64,000 nucleotides of DNA from Talpa occidentalis (lineage: Eukaryota; Chordata; Mammalia; Eulipotyphla; Talpidae): positions 82,159,106 to 82,223,105 of the forward strand of contig NW_023601433.1 of the NCBI RefSeq assembly GCF_014898055.3, read 5' to 3'. The number at the start of each line of letters is the position of its first letter. Position 1 is the first letter of the stretch. Shown here piece after piece: positions 11,476 to 19,877 of the stretch. The notes below the pieces were generated by a model. That model was not told the DNA's origin, made no database searches, and saw nothing but the letters and a program-made list of their open reading frames with translations. Position numbers and translations under genes: made by a program.

Positions 11476-11682
11476 CTTTAAAAGTCTGTTTGCCCTCCAA
11501 CAAGTGGCTTACAGTAATCCTGCCAACCTTCCTCTCTACACTGGACAGGTGCAGCCTGTCCATGACCTGTTATTAAAAGCCACCCACCAATGCGTCTCAC
11601 ATGTTGTCACAACACAGGTGTATCACACAGTGCACCTCCCAAGGCGCCCACTTCTGTATTTGGGGACCTTACAACTAATCCA

Positions 11683-11696
11683 CCAGCAGGGGGCGC
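11683..11696 (+). promoter_or_regulatory. CTCF-type motif, full match to core
   Basis: CCAGCAGGGGGCGC matches every position of the commonly used CTCF core CCASYAGRKGGCRS. A diverged second copy, CCAGCAGGGGTGCA, follows 37 bp downstream at 11720-11733; relative to the first it has lost one G and carries a CpG-to-TpG change, so it is probably weakened. Known: CTCF binds such sites and organises chromatin loops. Occupancy here is inference. Confidence 0.65.
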
Positions 11697-11739
11697 ACTG
11701 TTGGGTACCATACAGCCCGCCAGCAGGGGTGCACTATAC

Positions 11740-12503
11740 AAATAACGCACAACCTGCCCTCCCAGGGGCTTGGACCAGCCCCCACTATGCCAATGTCCTC
11801 CCTAGGCAGGGGGCAGAGGGGGGCAGGCAGAACCCCAGCTCCTGGATGAAAATTTCAGTCCCTCTCTCCTAGCGGCGTGTCTCTGCATCTCATCTTTACT
11901 TTAGATTCTTTGTGCAGATGTTTCAGTCCACCTCCACGGAAGGGGTGCGTTTCCAAGAGGGAGTGGGGGGACGTGCCCGAAGGGGCAGCACTGTGCCAGC
12001 CTCCCTGCTGGGGAGGGGACCGCAAGGCCCTCTGGTCCCGCCTGGCACCTCTGCCCCCTGCCCTGCACAACAGCACAGGCGAGACTGGGGCGCGGTGCCA
12101 AGCACTAATGCATCTGATGCTGTCCTCGTCTCCGGGGTGCAAACATCGAAGCTGGTTATTTTTCCAAAGGGATGGGAGGGAGGTGACAGGAGGAAGAAGA
12201 GCAGGGGAGAAGAGGGCGACAGATGAGGAGAGCAGGGAAGTGGGGGGGGGAGAGGGGGCAGAGCAGCAGGGGATGGGAGAGGAGGGGACAGGCCAGAGGT
12301 GACGGCTGGGCAGCCCCTTCCCCAGGACGGGCTGTGTCTGCCCGCAGCAGCTAGTGGGGATCAGGAGGTGTAGACCCTCCAAAGGATCCAGGAATGGCAA
12401 CCACCACACCTAGGACTGAAGTGGAAGGGAGCCCCCCACCCCTCCCCAGCTTGCCCCCAGTGAGGCTGAGATCCAGAGCTTGCTGGCAGGACTCGGCCGG
12501 GGC
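11740..12503. other. GC-rich DNA, no gene recognised
   Basis: Many overlapping open frames occur on both strands (up to 184 codons) because stop codons are rare at this GC content. A purine run (GGAGGAAGAAGAGCAGGGGA and on) occupies about 12165-12300. No recognisable protein. Confidence 0.45.
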
Positions 12504-12517
12504 TCACTAGGTGGCAG
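12504..12517 (+). promoter_or_regulatory. CTCF-type motif, one mismatch
   Basis: TCACTAGGTGGCAG differs from the core CCASYAGRKGGCRS only at position 1. It lies about 0.8 kb from the perfect site and has the same orientation. Occupancy cannot be judged from sequence alone. Confidence 0.5.
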
Positions 12518-13300
12518 AGGCGCTCTGTGGCGCCATGGCAGAGGGATTTGCTGGAAACCCGGCCCCCAGGCTCCCAGAGAGAGCTGCTCTTGGCGTTGTC
12601 TCTCTGGCCGAGTCTGCTGCACAACAGCTGGAAGGGACTGGCTGGGGCCTCCGGGGAGCAGGGGGAGATCCTGAGGCAGTGCACTTGCAGGAGGCAGGCA
12701 CTGGGGGGCGCCCTGGAGAAATGGGGTGAGCAAGCCTGCCCCAAGAGTGTCCTTTCTCCCCCAGTCTTTTCAGCACCCTCTCCTGGCAGAACCTGACACG
12801 CCCTCCCACCCCCTGCCACTTTGGAGCTCGAGGCCACCTTTTGATCGCCACCTGCTCCCTGACTTCTGGGCTTGCTCTGCCGCACACGTCTTTGTTTCAT
12901 ACCCCGCAACAAGACGACTTCATGTTCCTACCCAGCAGGGTCCAGCCACGCACCTCACAAATACATGGTCACTCTGGCCTCCAAAATGAGGGGCTGCAGG
13001 AAAAGGGCCATGGTGTCTGGAGCCTGCTCCCTAGAGGCTGAAGTGTGACGTCCACTTCTGGGTATGGGAAATAAGTAAATAAACATGGGAGAAAAGGACT
13101 GTGGCTATACAAACAAGGACAAGCTTCCCCTGGCGCCTCTGCGGAGAGGCTCAGCCGGGACCTCCACCAGGAAGTTATTCTTATCGGAGCAAGAAATGGC
13201 CCCATTTGCATCTCTTTCTGCCTGTCCACACCTGCGTTTCCTGGCGGCCGCTAGATGCCAGGAGAGCAGAGACCGTGGCACCTAACACCCAACCCCGCAC
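12518..13300. other. GC-rich flank of the CpG island, no gene recognised
   Basis: An ATG in a good context (GGCGCCATGGCAG) at about 12535 opens a 64-72 codon frame that follows no recognised family and ends at a stop. Frames on both strands overlap it. I treat it as noncoding. Confidence 0.4.
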
Positions 13301-13309
13301 GTAGTAGGT

Positions 13310-13700
13310 GTTCGAGAACGAATTTGTGACCCGAGGCCTGAAGTCCGAGCCGGGCTGGTGTCATCCCGCCGACGGCCAGCAGGTGTCGCCACAGACCGGG
13401 AGGAGGCGGCGCGGCGCGGCGGGCGGACTCACCTGGCGGCGGCCCCACCTGGCAGCGGCCGGTCCGCCCCGCCCCGCCCCGCCCCCCACGGAAGCCGGGA
13501 GCCGGGGCCCTGGCGTCACCTGGGCAATCGGGGCGGCAGCGCCCGGAGCCACGGGGAGAGGAGATGAAAGGCGGTGGCGGGTGTGGGCCGCCTGCAGCGC
13601 CAGGTGAGGGCCGGAGCCCCGCCCCGCGCCGGGACCAGGTGAGTCAGGCCCTGGCGAGCGCAGGGGGAGGAGGTGGCCGGAACCCGGATGCCCGCACTGC
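13310..13700 (+). promoter_or_regulatory. CpG island, candidate TATA-less promoter
   Basis: CpG density rises sharply here (GGCGGCGCGGCGCGGCGGGC, GCGGCCGGTCC). A cluster of tandem GC boxes (CCGCCCCGCCCCGCCCCGCC and on) at about 13466-13488 would bind Sp1/KLF factors. A one-mismatch CTCF motif, CCAGCAGGTGTCGC, lies at 13376-13389. No TATA box was seen. Two strong splice donors follow (CAG|GTGAGG at about 13602 and CAG|GTGAGT at about 13638). Known: such islands mark most housekeeping-type mammalian promoters. Promoter activity and plus orientation are inferred. Confidence 0.6.
13564..13602 (+). CDS. Candidate short first coding exon, unrecognised
   Basis: An ATG at 13564, preceded by GGGGAGAGGAG, opens a frame of 13 codons (MKGGGGCGPPAAP and one partly encoded Gly) that runs straight into an excellent splice donor, CCAG|GTGAGGG. 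It sits at the 3' edge of the CpG island, where first exons commonly lie. Gly/Pro/Ala-rich N-termini are usual for CpG-island first exons, but the composition also arises by chance. Alternatively the exon is noncoding 5' UTR and uses the second donor at about 13638. I do not recognise the protein, and no downstream exon was identified, so this is weak. Confidence 0.25.
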
Positions 13701-13841
13701 CAGGCCTGGGCTCCGCTGGCTGACTCAGTGCGCCCGCTTGATGGCCCCGGAGGCTGGTCTCATAAATCCCTGAGGGGCGAGCTCGTGGCTCACGGGGCTG
13801 GTGACTTGCACTCCAGAGCGGGCTGCATTTTCTCTGAGGGC

Positions 13842-13864
13842 CTCGGGGGGCGGGGGGGGGGGGA
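13842..13864. repeat. G-rich tract
   Basis: GGGGGGCGGGGGGGGGGG on the plus strand. It can form a G-quadruplex and is prone to length errors in sequencing. Confidence 0.8.
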
Positions 13865-13884
13865 CTCACCGGCCCTACGTCCAT

Positions 13885-13985
13885 TTTCCAGAGGCACAGA
13901 GAGGATCAGAGAGGTGAGGCCATTTGTGAGGGGTCACACAGCACTCAGCAAGTTGCAGGAGGGGGCTGTGAGCGCAGGTTTGCTC
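13885..13985 (-). mobile_element. MIR fragment, reverse orientation
   Basis: CCATTTTCCAGAGGCACAGAGAG, GAGGTGAGGCCATTTGTGAGG and GGTCACACAGCACTCAGCAAG (read as short blocks) give the reverse complement of the MIR core. An old tRNA-derived SINE. Confidence 0.7.
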
Positions 13986-14044
13986 CAGCGTGGGTGCTCT
14001 GCCCCCCGCGGGTCCCCTCGCCGGACTGTCTCGTCTGGACACAC

Positions 14045-14345
14045 CTTGTTTTCCGTTGCCTTGTTCAATATTATCCTTTTCTCCATTCTCGTGCTGCCGT
14101 GAAGTAGGCACAGACGGAAAGTGTACAGTTCAGTGACGATCGGCACAGCCGCAGCGCTGTGTGGTTGTCACCTTTTTATCGGGGCTGCCCTATAACAACC
14201 TCTGTCCAGGTCCCCATCATTTCATCACCCCACAAAGAAAACTAGGACCCACTGACCCTTCTCCCAGCCCCCGGCGCCGCGGCTCTGCTTCTGCCTCTGG
14301 ACCTGCCTGCTCTAGTTATTTAATCTTGGTTTGGGGTCAGTATCT
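14045..14345 (-). mobile_element. Old L1 3' fragment in GC-rich DNA
   Basis: AAGTGTACAGTTCAGTGACG, CCATCATTTCATCACCCCAC and AGAAAACTAGGACCCACTGA match the reverse-oriented 3' part of old L1 elements. The middle has become GC-rich (GCACAGCCGCAGCGCTG), which is unusual for L1 sequence. Confidence 0.6.
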
Positions 14346-14770
14346 TCCTCCGATGCCAGGCCGTCCTCGTGGTGTCCTAGGAGGCCAGGAAATTGGGGTC
14401 CCGAACATGGCTGCGTTTTGGAATCACTCAGAGACATCAGAATGAATGAATGAATGAATCAAACAGGGCAAAACAAGAGGAGACCCGTGATACCTGGTCC
14501 CCACCCCAAGGTTGGGTCTCGTTGGCCCCGGGGTGACCAGGGCAGCGGGTGACAGGTGTTTGGGAGCCGCCGTCTCAGCGCCTGTGGCCACACAGCTGTG
14601 CCCCCTTCCGGGACGGGAAAGCCGAGGCCCAGAGGGGCAGGGCCGGGCCCTGGGGTGTGCTGGCGGCTGGTGGCTGATTCCTTGCCCTTCCCGACGCCCC
14701 TTCCCCCTTCCCCCTGCTTCTCTCGGCTTTGAACTTCTGGCCTCACTTTCCTCAGGGAAGCCAGTGCCCC

Positions 14771-14786
14771 GGGGGGGGGGGGGGGG
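14771..14786. repeat. G16 homopolymer
   Basis: Sixteen consecutive G residues follow CCCC. This is unusual in mammalian unique DNA, a likely G-quadruplex or slippage site, and the written length may not be exact. Confidence 0.85.
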
Positions 14787-14789
14787 TGC

Positions 14790-16460
14790 GAGCCGTGGGG
14801 TGACCTCCTGCCCCTGAGTGCTGAGCACGGGCCGGGCTGGCAGCAGATGACGTTCGACTGCTGCTAAGTGGGGGCGACTGAGATGAGTGGGTGCCCGGGG
14901 TGGGGGGCGCTCCCAGGAACGGGGCAGGGATTTCTCTCCGGGCCTGGCGTTGGGCAGAGACCCGATGCTGCGCAGACACTCGGTGCGGGATGGGGCGCCT
15001 GGCTGGGTCGCGGCTCCCCGCCTGCTGCGCTCAGACTCAGTCCCCGGCGGGGTCTCTGCTCCCCGCTCCTTCCAGCCCTGCCCACCCTTGAGGCCCAGGG
15101 CGCGGGGAGCAATGGCGGGGGCACCCTTTCCACAGTCCGGGGCGTGCTCCCTGCCAGCACTGACTGCACGGACCTCTGGGGGGTGTGGGGGGTCACCTGC
15201 CCTGGCGGGGCCCCTGGCGGGCAGACCCAGGTCTGTGCACACGGGAAGCACCTACTAAGTCCCACCTGAGGCCTTGATTGGCCTTCAGCTCCAGGAGAAG
15301 GGGCGCCGGGTCCCCTCGGCCCCTCCATTTGCTCTACCCCACCCTTTCAGGGCGGGGAGGAAGATCAACCCCCCCCACCTTGTTCTTGCTCACGAGCCCT
15401 CACAGTTTCAGGGGAGCAAGGGGGGCGTGTGTCTGGTCTCCATGGAGGGCGGGACGGTGGGCCTGTGAGTGTGACCGAGACCCTGTCCCTGCGCCTGGCC
15501 TTGGCTGATGGAGACCGGGGGTTGGGGGTGACTCAGGGCAGCTAAGCAGGGTCTTCTGGGGCAGCCCCCACCTCTCCCCCCCGCTGCTCTTGGAGGCTGG
15601 CAGGGGAGGGTCACGAGAGCTGAGTCGCCATGGAGGTCACGGGAGCTGTGGGGACGTCGTGGGAACCGGGCGTCGCTGCGCTTCCAGGCTCGGGGGCCGC
15701 CGGCTCGGGAGCAGTTAGCGGGGAGCAGCCGGGGTTCAAGGCGTCCTCAGCGCGGTGTGGTCGCCGGCAGCCCGGCCCGCTCCTCACCGCCTCGCCGCCC
15801 CTGGCACAGGGAGAGACCGGGGACCCGAGGCCCGGGGTTCGCGGCCTCACGCTCTCCTCCTGACCCTTGACCCCAGGACTTCCAGCACCTCCTGACAGTC
15901 CCGGCCTTGGAGCCTCTAGGAGGGCCGCTGATCCAGGCTGGCGCTTCTGACGCGTCCTCCGGGCCGGGCTGTGTGCAAGACCTTTGGTGTAACCCTCAGT
16001 GGCGTGGGCCGCTGGGCCCCGTGGCAGTGAGGAGCCGGGGCCGGGGAGGCCAGGCTGGTGGTGAGGGCAGCCTGTGGGCTGCAGACAAAGCCTCATCTGT
16101 CCCCCTCATGTCCACCTGCCCGCTCCTCTCCTTGCTTCCTTTCTCCCAGGGGCGGTCGCTTGCACAGGGGGGCCTGATGGAGGTGATCCTGAGGCACCAT
16201 CCACGCCTCCCTCCATCACCCTGGGAGTCTCCCTCCAGCGCTTCCACCACCAACGACTACGTGCAACCATCCCCTGCGGGAAGGTCTCCTCCAGCTGTGT
16301 GTGTTTAGGGGCGCGTGGGGTGGAGGTAGAGAGAAGATGGGATTTGTCCTCGGTCAAAATAGCAGCTCCTGTGAATGAGTCCAGGGGTGCCCTGGGCTTC
16401 CTGTGGGTCAGTGCCAATCCTGCACTGTCCTGGGGGCAGTAACTCTCCTGGCATGGGGGT
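14790..16460. other. GC-rich, CpG-containing DNA without identified exon
   Basis: This is a continuation of the GC-rich block. Long frames such as the 275-codon minus frame (14424-15251) and the 161-codon minus frame (15611-16096) are Pro/Arg/Ala/Gly-rich, overlap open frames in other phases and show no domain. CpG-dense pockets lie at about 15000-15120 and 15640-15850 and could be further promoter or exon islands. Confidence 0.45.
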
Positions 16461-16462
16461 GA

Positions 16463-16599
16463 TCCTCTCTGAGGTTGGCTGCCGGAGGCCTCTCCGCGTC
16501 CTCAGAGGCCAGCACCAACCTTGCGGAAGGTCGGTGTGGTGGGGGCCGTCGTGGCTGAGCCGGAATCGCTGCAGATTGGAAGACAAAGAAATCCGGGAC
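16463..16599 (-). repeat. Inverted repeat, left arm (137 bp)
   Basis: This segment is the reverse complement of 17629-17764 with only two substitutions and one single-base gap, about 98% identity. One substitution is a CpG-to-CpA type change (CACACCGACC against CACGCCGACC). The arm is CpG-containing and matches no repeat family I know. Identity stops abruptly at both ends, without target duplications or transposon-like termini. The same frame is open in both arms (SNLQRFRLSHDGPHH in common). Confidence 0.95.
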
Positions 16600-16600
16600 A

Positions 16601-16622
16601 ATCAATGCCCCAAGGCATTGAT
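16601..16622. repeat. Perfect 9-bp hairpin at the inner edge of the left arm
   Basis: ATCAATGCC, loop CCAA, GGCATTGAT. The stem begins two bases inside the end of the left inverted-repeat arm. Confidence 0.9.
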
Positions 16623-16639
16623 CTCCTTCCATGAGAATT

Positions 16640-16960
16640 CACTGAGCACCTACTGTGTGCCAGACACAGACCTTGCCTCTGCAGAGCTCGCTTCCTGGTG
16701 GGGAGGGAGCCATGGGCGCCATTCCCGTGTCAGTTTCACCAGGCACGCGCGGCTGAGCACTAACCCCCTACTGTGTGCTCTGCAACCCCTACTATGTGCT
16801 CTGCGAACATCTTGTTTCATCCTCCTGGCGCCTCTCAGCTGGTGCCCTCATCTGATTCTACTCGGGAGGAAGTGAGGGCTCAGGAAGCTTTGGCCCCCAA
16901 GCCCCTGTACCAAGTGAGGGGCTGGGATGCTGAGGCCCCATCTGAGTCTCTGGAGTTCTG
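16640..16960. repeat. Old L2/MIR-like sequence with 21-bp tandem duplication
   Basis: GAGCACCTACTGTGTGCCAGAC is the common LINE2/MIR-class phrase. A tandem pair, CCCTACTGTGTGCTCTGCAA and CCCTACTATGTGCTCTGCGA, lies at about 16767-16808. The later part (GGAAGTGAGGGCTCAGGAAG) resembles a decayed MIR. Confidence 0.5.
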
Positions 16961-17284
16961 AAGATCAAATTCTTTCAGAAATCTCCTTCTTCTCAACTGT
17001 CACAATGCCAGGCTCCTTAACAAATTACTGGGAGTTGATGAATATGTTTATTTGCATTTTGGTGGAAGCTGCCGTTTGTGCTGGTTAAATCCACACCCGG
17101 CGTCTCGCGCACCCTGTTTTACCTCCAGTTTCTTGTATTGGCTCCGTTTTGTGGATGGAGAAACCGAGACTCAGGGGCAGAAGCAAGTTGCCATGGCCAC
17201 AGGTTCATGGTGGAAGAGCCAGGATGTAGACACACGTCTCTGGCTTTGTTCCCAGAACATTTTTACCACCTTGAAAAGGGGGTG

Positions 17285-17515
17285 AGGTGTTGGTAAGCTT
17301 TCAGCAGCCACTGCAGCACCAGTTCGATCCCCGGCCAGGGAGCCGACCCACATGGCGCAGCAGACCTCTCCCGCCTCACCCGCTGCTCCCCTCAGCAGTG
17401 TGTTTCAGTAGATCCACCTGTTCTGCTCCCCATTCTGTCTCCGGTGAATCCTCTCACCCTCGCACACCTCTGGCCAGGATCCCAGCTCTTTTATGCATAA
17501 ATAAATAAATCCAGC
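17285..17515 (+). mobile_element. tRNA-derived SINE, lacking the extreme 5' end
   Basis: It starts near GTGTTGGTAAGCTTTCAGCAG, has box-B-like GTTCGATCCCC, body GCAGCAGACCTCTCCCGCCTC, and ends TATGCATAAATAAATAAATCC. The first 25-30 bases of the family are absent. It lies between the two arms of the inverted repeat and is clearly more diverged from its family than the arms are from each other. Confidence 0.88.
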
Positions 17516-17628
17516 ACCCCTCCAGGGAGGATGGAGAGCCCCAGGGAAAATGTGAAGGAAGTATCGCATTTGGGGTGGAGACTGATAAGAAATACACGGG
17601 ACTGCAGAGGCAGCCCCCAGGAGTCACC

Positions 17629-17764
17629 GTCCCGGATTTCTTTGTCTTCCAATCTGCAGCGATTCCGGCTCAGCCACGACGGCCCCCACCACGCCGACCT
17701 TCCGCAAGGTTGGTGCTGGCCTCTGAGGACAGGAGAGGCCTCCGGCAGCCAACCTCAGAGAGGA
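17629..17764 (+). repeat. Inverted repeat, right arm (136 bp)
   Basis: Partner of 16463-16599; the spacer is about 1.03 kb and includes a SINE. On this strand the arm contains a pyrimidine tract ending in AG (TTTCTTTGTCTTCCAATCTG then CAG at about 17659) that looks like a splice acceptor, followed by an open frame. Whether it was ever an exon is unknown. Confidence 0.95.
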
Positions 17765-17799
17765 AAAGTTCGGAGGCTTGGAGGGAGCCGAGTGACTGA

Positions 17800-18110
17800 G
17801 ACTGTCTGATTTGGCTGCGGCTGCAGCCGGCGGGGAAGGCCAGGCCCCGGCGCCGGGCCTCGCTGAGCGGGGAGCAAGGCCGATGGTCGGGTGGTTGGGC
17901 CGCAGCTGCTGTTCCCAGTGTCACTCGCTCCTCTGGGGCCTCGTTGGGGCATCTCGGCAGCTCCGGGGTGTCTCCTGTTGTGTCTCTGCTGTCTTCGTGG
18001 GTCGGATCCGGGCCTGGAGTCTGGCCGCCGCCCTCGGCGTCTGCGCTGCGGGAGGCACCATCTCGGGACCTGAAAACCCTGGGCTTGGCTTCAGGCAAGG
18101 TGAAGGCCGT
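17800..18110. other. Second CpG-rich pocket
   Basis: CGGCGGGGAAGGCCAGG, CCCCGGCGCCGGGCC, GGTCGGATCCGGGC and GCCGCCGCCCTCGGCGTC (as blocks) give dense CpG, with CAG|GCAAGG and AAG|GTGAAGG near 18095-18105 as weak donor-like sites. The frame from 17811 uses a TTG start and has no recognised domain. Possibly a minor CpG island. Confidence 0.4.
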
Positions 18111-19240
18111 ATTCGGCCTCAGTAACTCTTTGTTTTCCCTGGTTTGTTAACCCCCATGATTGCTGTTCTCTGAGCCTGAGTAGTCTTGCAATTGTGCGTG
18201 TGGGTGAGGAGCTCAGAGGGTGCCTGGTGAAGTGTTCGGACAGTGTCCCTGGCCACCTTGAGTGCCCCTCGCGGCCCTGCATCCCGTGGGGCTAATGCGT
18301 CCCTCACGACTGATTTCAAGCTGGCAGCCCTTCAGGCACTCACAGGCCTCCCGTGTGACCACCGGCTTCCAGCACATTCCCGGATGGCCTTTCAGGTCCG
18401 AGGGCAGGCCAGCCACGCTACTTATTACAGCGCAGGAGGCCCCTTCGCATGCCCTTCCCCGGGGAGACTTACCAGGCATTTTTGTCAGCAGGGTGCGCTC
18501 CCCTGAGGCCCCCCAGAGAGGTGCTATGCCCCATCTGTGAAATGGGGCCACATGGCCACCTCCTCTGTAGCTCTGCACTGGCACCTGTGGTGAGGCTGAG
18601 CTCTAGGGGTCCAGCAGACAGATTTATTTCCTTACTTGGGTCACTGGGAGGGGGTGAATGAGGTGGGGCTGGCTGAGCATGCCTCTCTGATCCCCCTTCT
18701 CTTCCACCCCAAAAAGCTTTCATGGTGATTAGTTCCCCTCCTGGAGGGATCCTGTTACCCTGCTGCCAGGAGGGCCTCTGGATCTCCTACCTGAGATAAG
18801 AAATCTCTTTTAATCTCCCAGCTTAGAGAACACGTTCCAATGTTTAAGAAATGGTTTCCAGGCTCGGGGTGGGGGGTGGGAGGGTGGAGGGGTGCAGGAG
18901 GAATGGCTGGCCGGGCCTCATTGGGTTTTGAAAGTGCACATGGATCAGGCCTTTCTGCACAGCTTGCCTGGGTGCTGGCAGCCCCGGCTCATGACTTCAG
19001 TTTGGATTTTAATTATACAGGGTGTTGGGGTGACCTCGCAAGAGGCCTGTATTTATGGGGAACCCCAGCTGGATGGGGGCTGTCTGTTGGAAGGTCTGAG
19101 GACAGGCGTGTGGCCACCCCAGCTCCCAGCTCTAAATGCAGGAATTCAAGCCCATGTCTCTGGGCTCCCCTCCCCCTCCAGGGGCACACCCCTGGCAGCA
19201 GGGCCACCAGCACTGAGGGGCCCCCTCCCCGTGGGTTCTG
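18111..19240. other. No feature recognised
   Basis: Moderately GC-rich unique-looking sequence. Open frames up to 144 codons occur on both strands without domain similarity. Confidence 0.35.
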
Positions 19241-19390
19241 AACGAGTCAGGCTGGCCGAGCCGGGTTTGAATTTTGCCCTTACTTATGTGCTGTGTGTTC
19301 CTGGGCGAGTCTCTGGACTGCTCTGAGCTTCAGTTTTCTCCTTTGTGAGTGGGTGATGTGGTGCTACTTTATGTGGTTGTTTTTAGACCT
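19241..19390 (+). mobile_element. MIR fragment
   Basis: CTTATGTGCTGTGTGTTCCTGG, CGAGTCTCTGGACTGCTCTGAGC and TTCAGTTTTCTCCTTTGTGAG (as blocks) are the MIR core in plus orientation (loses its water-clear consensus at both ends). Confidence 0.75.
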
Positions 19391-19867
19391 TGACAGGCCC
19401 TTTCAGTGCCTGCTCGCAGGCTTGTTTTGTTCACTGCTTAGAGTTAGTTCAAGAACCATGCGTTCACTGTAACACCTGCCGGTGGGGCTCAGCCTGCAGC
19501 CAGCTTTTGAAAGGGACCTGCAGGGAGAGGGCAGGAGAAATAACTGCAGGCCACACTCTTGGTTCCACAATTATTCTAACTTTGCCCAGAATAGCCAAGT
19601 CTGTGGACAACCAAGGTGAGTGTTAGTTCCAGTGTTTTCCTTCTTCTTCAGGGAAAGAGGATTTTTGAGCTGTTGACATGATGAAAATAATTGCTCAGAA
19701 TAAACTGGACAGGTTTTCACTTCAATCTAAGAGAGTCCCCCGAATCACAGCCCTCTACTAAGAAAACAATTACATGCAACACAATATTGCAAAATAGAAG
19801 GGTTTTTTTTTTTTTTTGCATTTAAAAAGCACAAAGAGGGGACTGTATGTTTTGTTTCTTATTCAGT

Positions 19868-19877
19868 GTGACGTCAC
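19868..19877. promoter_or_regulatory. Perfect cAMP response element palindrome
   Basis: GTGACGTCAC contains the full 8-bp CRE TGACGTCA. It lies in AT-rich, repeat-poor DNA with no CpG island, and intact CRE CpGs are uncommon outside islands. Known: CREB/ATF dimers bind this site. Function here is inferred. Confidence 0.55.

Noticed and set aside
12527..12796. ATG in a good Kozak context (GCGCCATGGCAG) opening 64-89 codon frames
   Set aside because: The frames are not recognised and end in stops without a clear exon boundary; similar ATGs are expected by chance in GC-rich DNA.
12361..12912. 183-codon minus-strand open frame
   Set aside because: Several equally open frames on both strands overlap it; no domain, no splice structure and no plausible start context.
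14424..15251. 275-codon minus-strand open frame
   Set aside because: Located in GC-rich DNA with overlapping open frames in other phases; Pro/Arg/Ala/Gly-biased, no domain, includes part of the G16 tract. Chance frame.
15879..15900. RE1/REST-like word (CCAGCACCTCCTGACAG)
   Set aside because: The spacing between half sites and two core positions do not fit the RE1 consensus.
15611..16096. 161-codon minus-strand open frame
   Set aside because: GC-driven absence of stops; amino-acid content is Pro/Ser/Gly/Arg-rich and no motif is seen.
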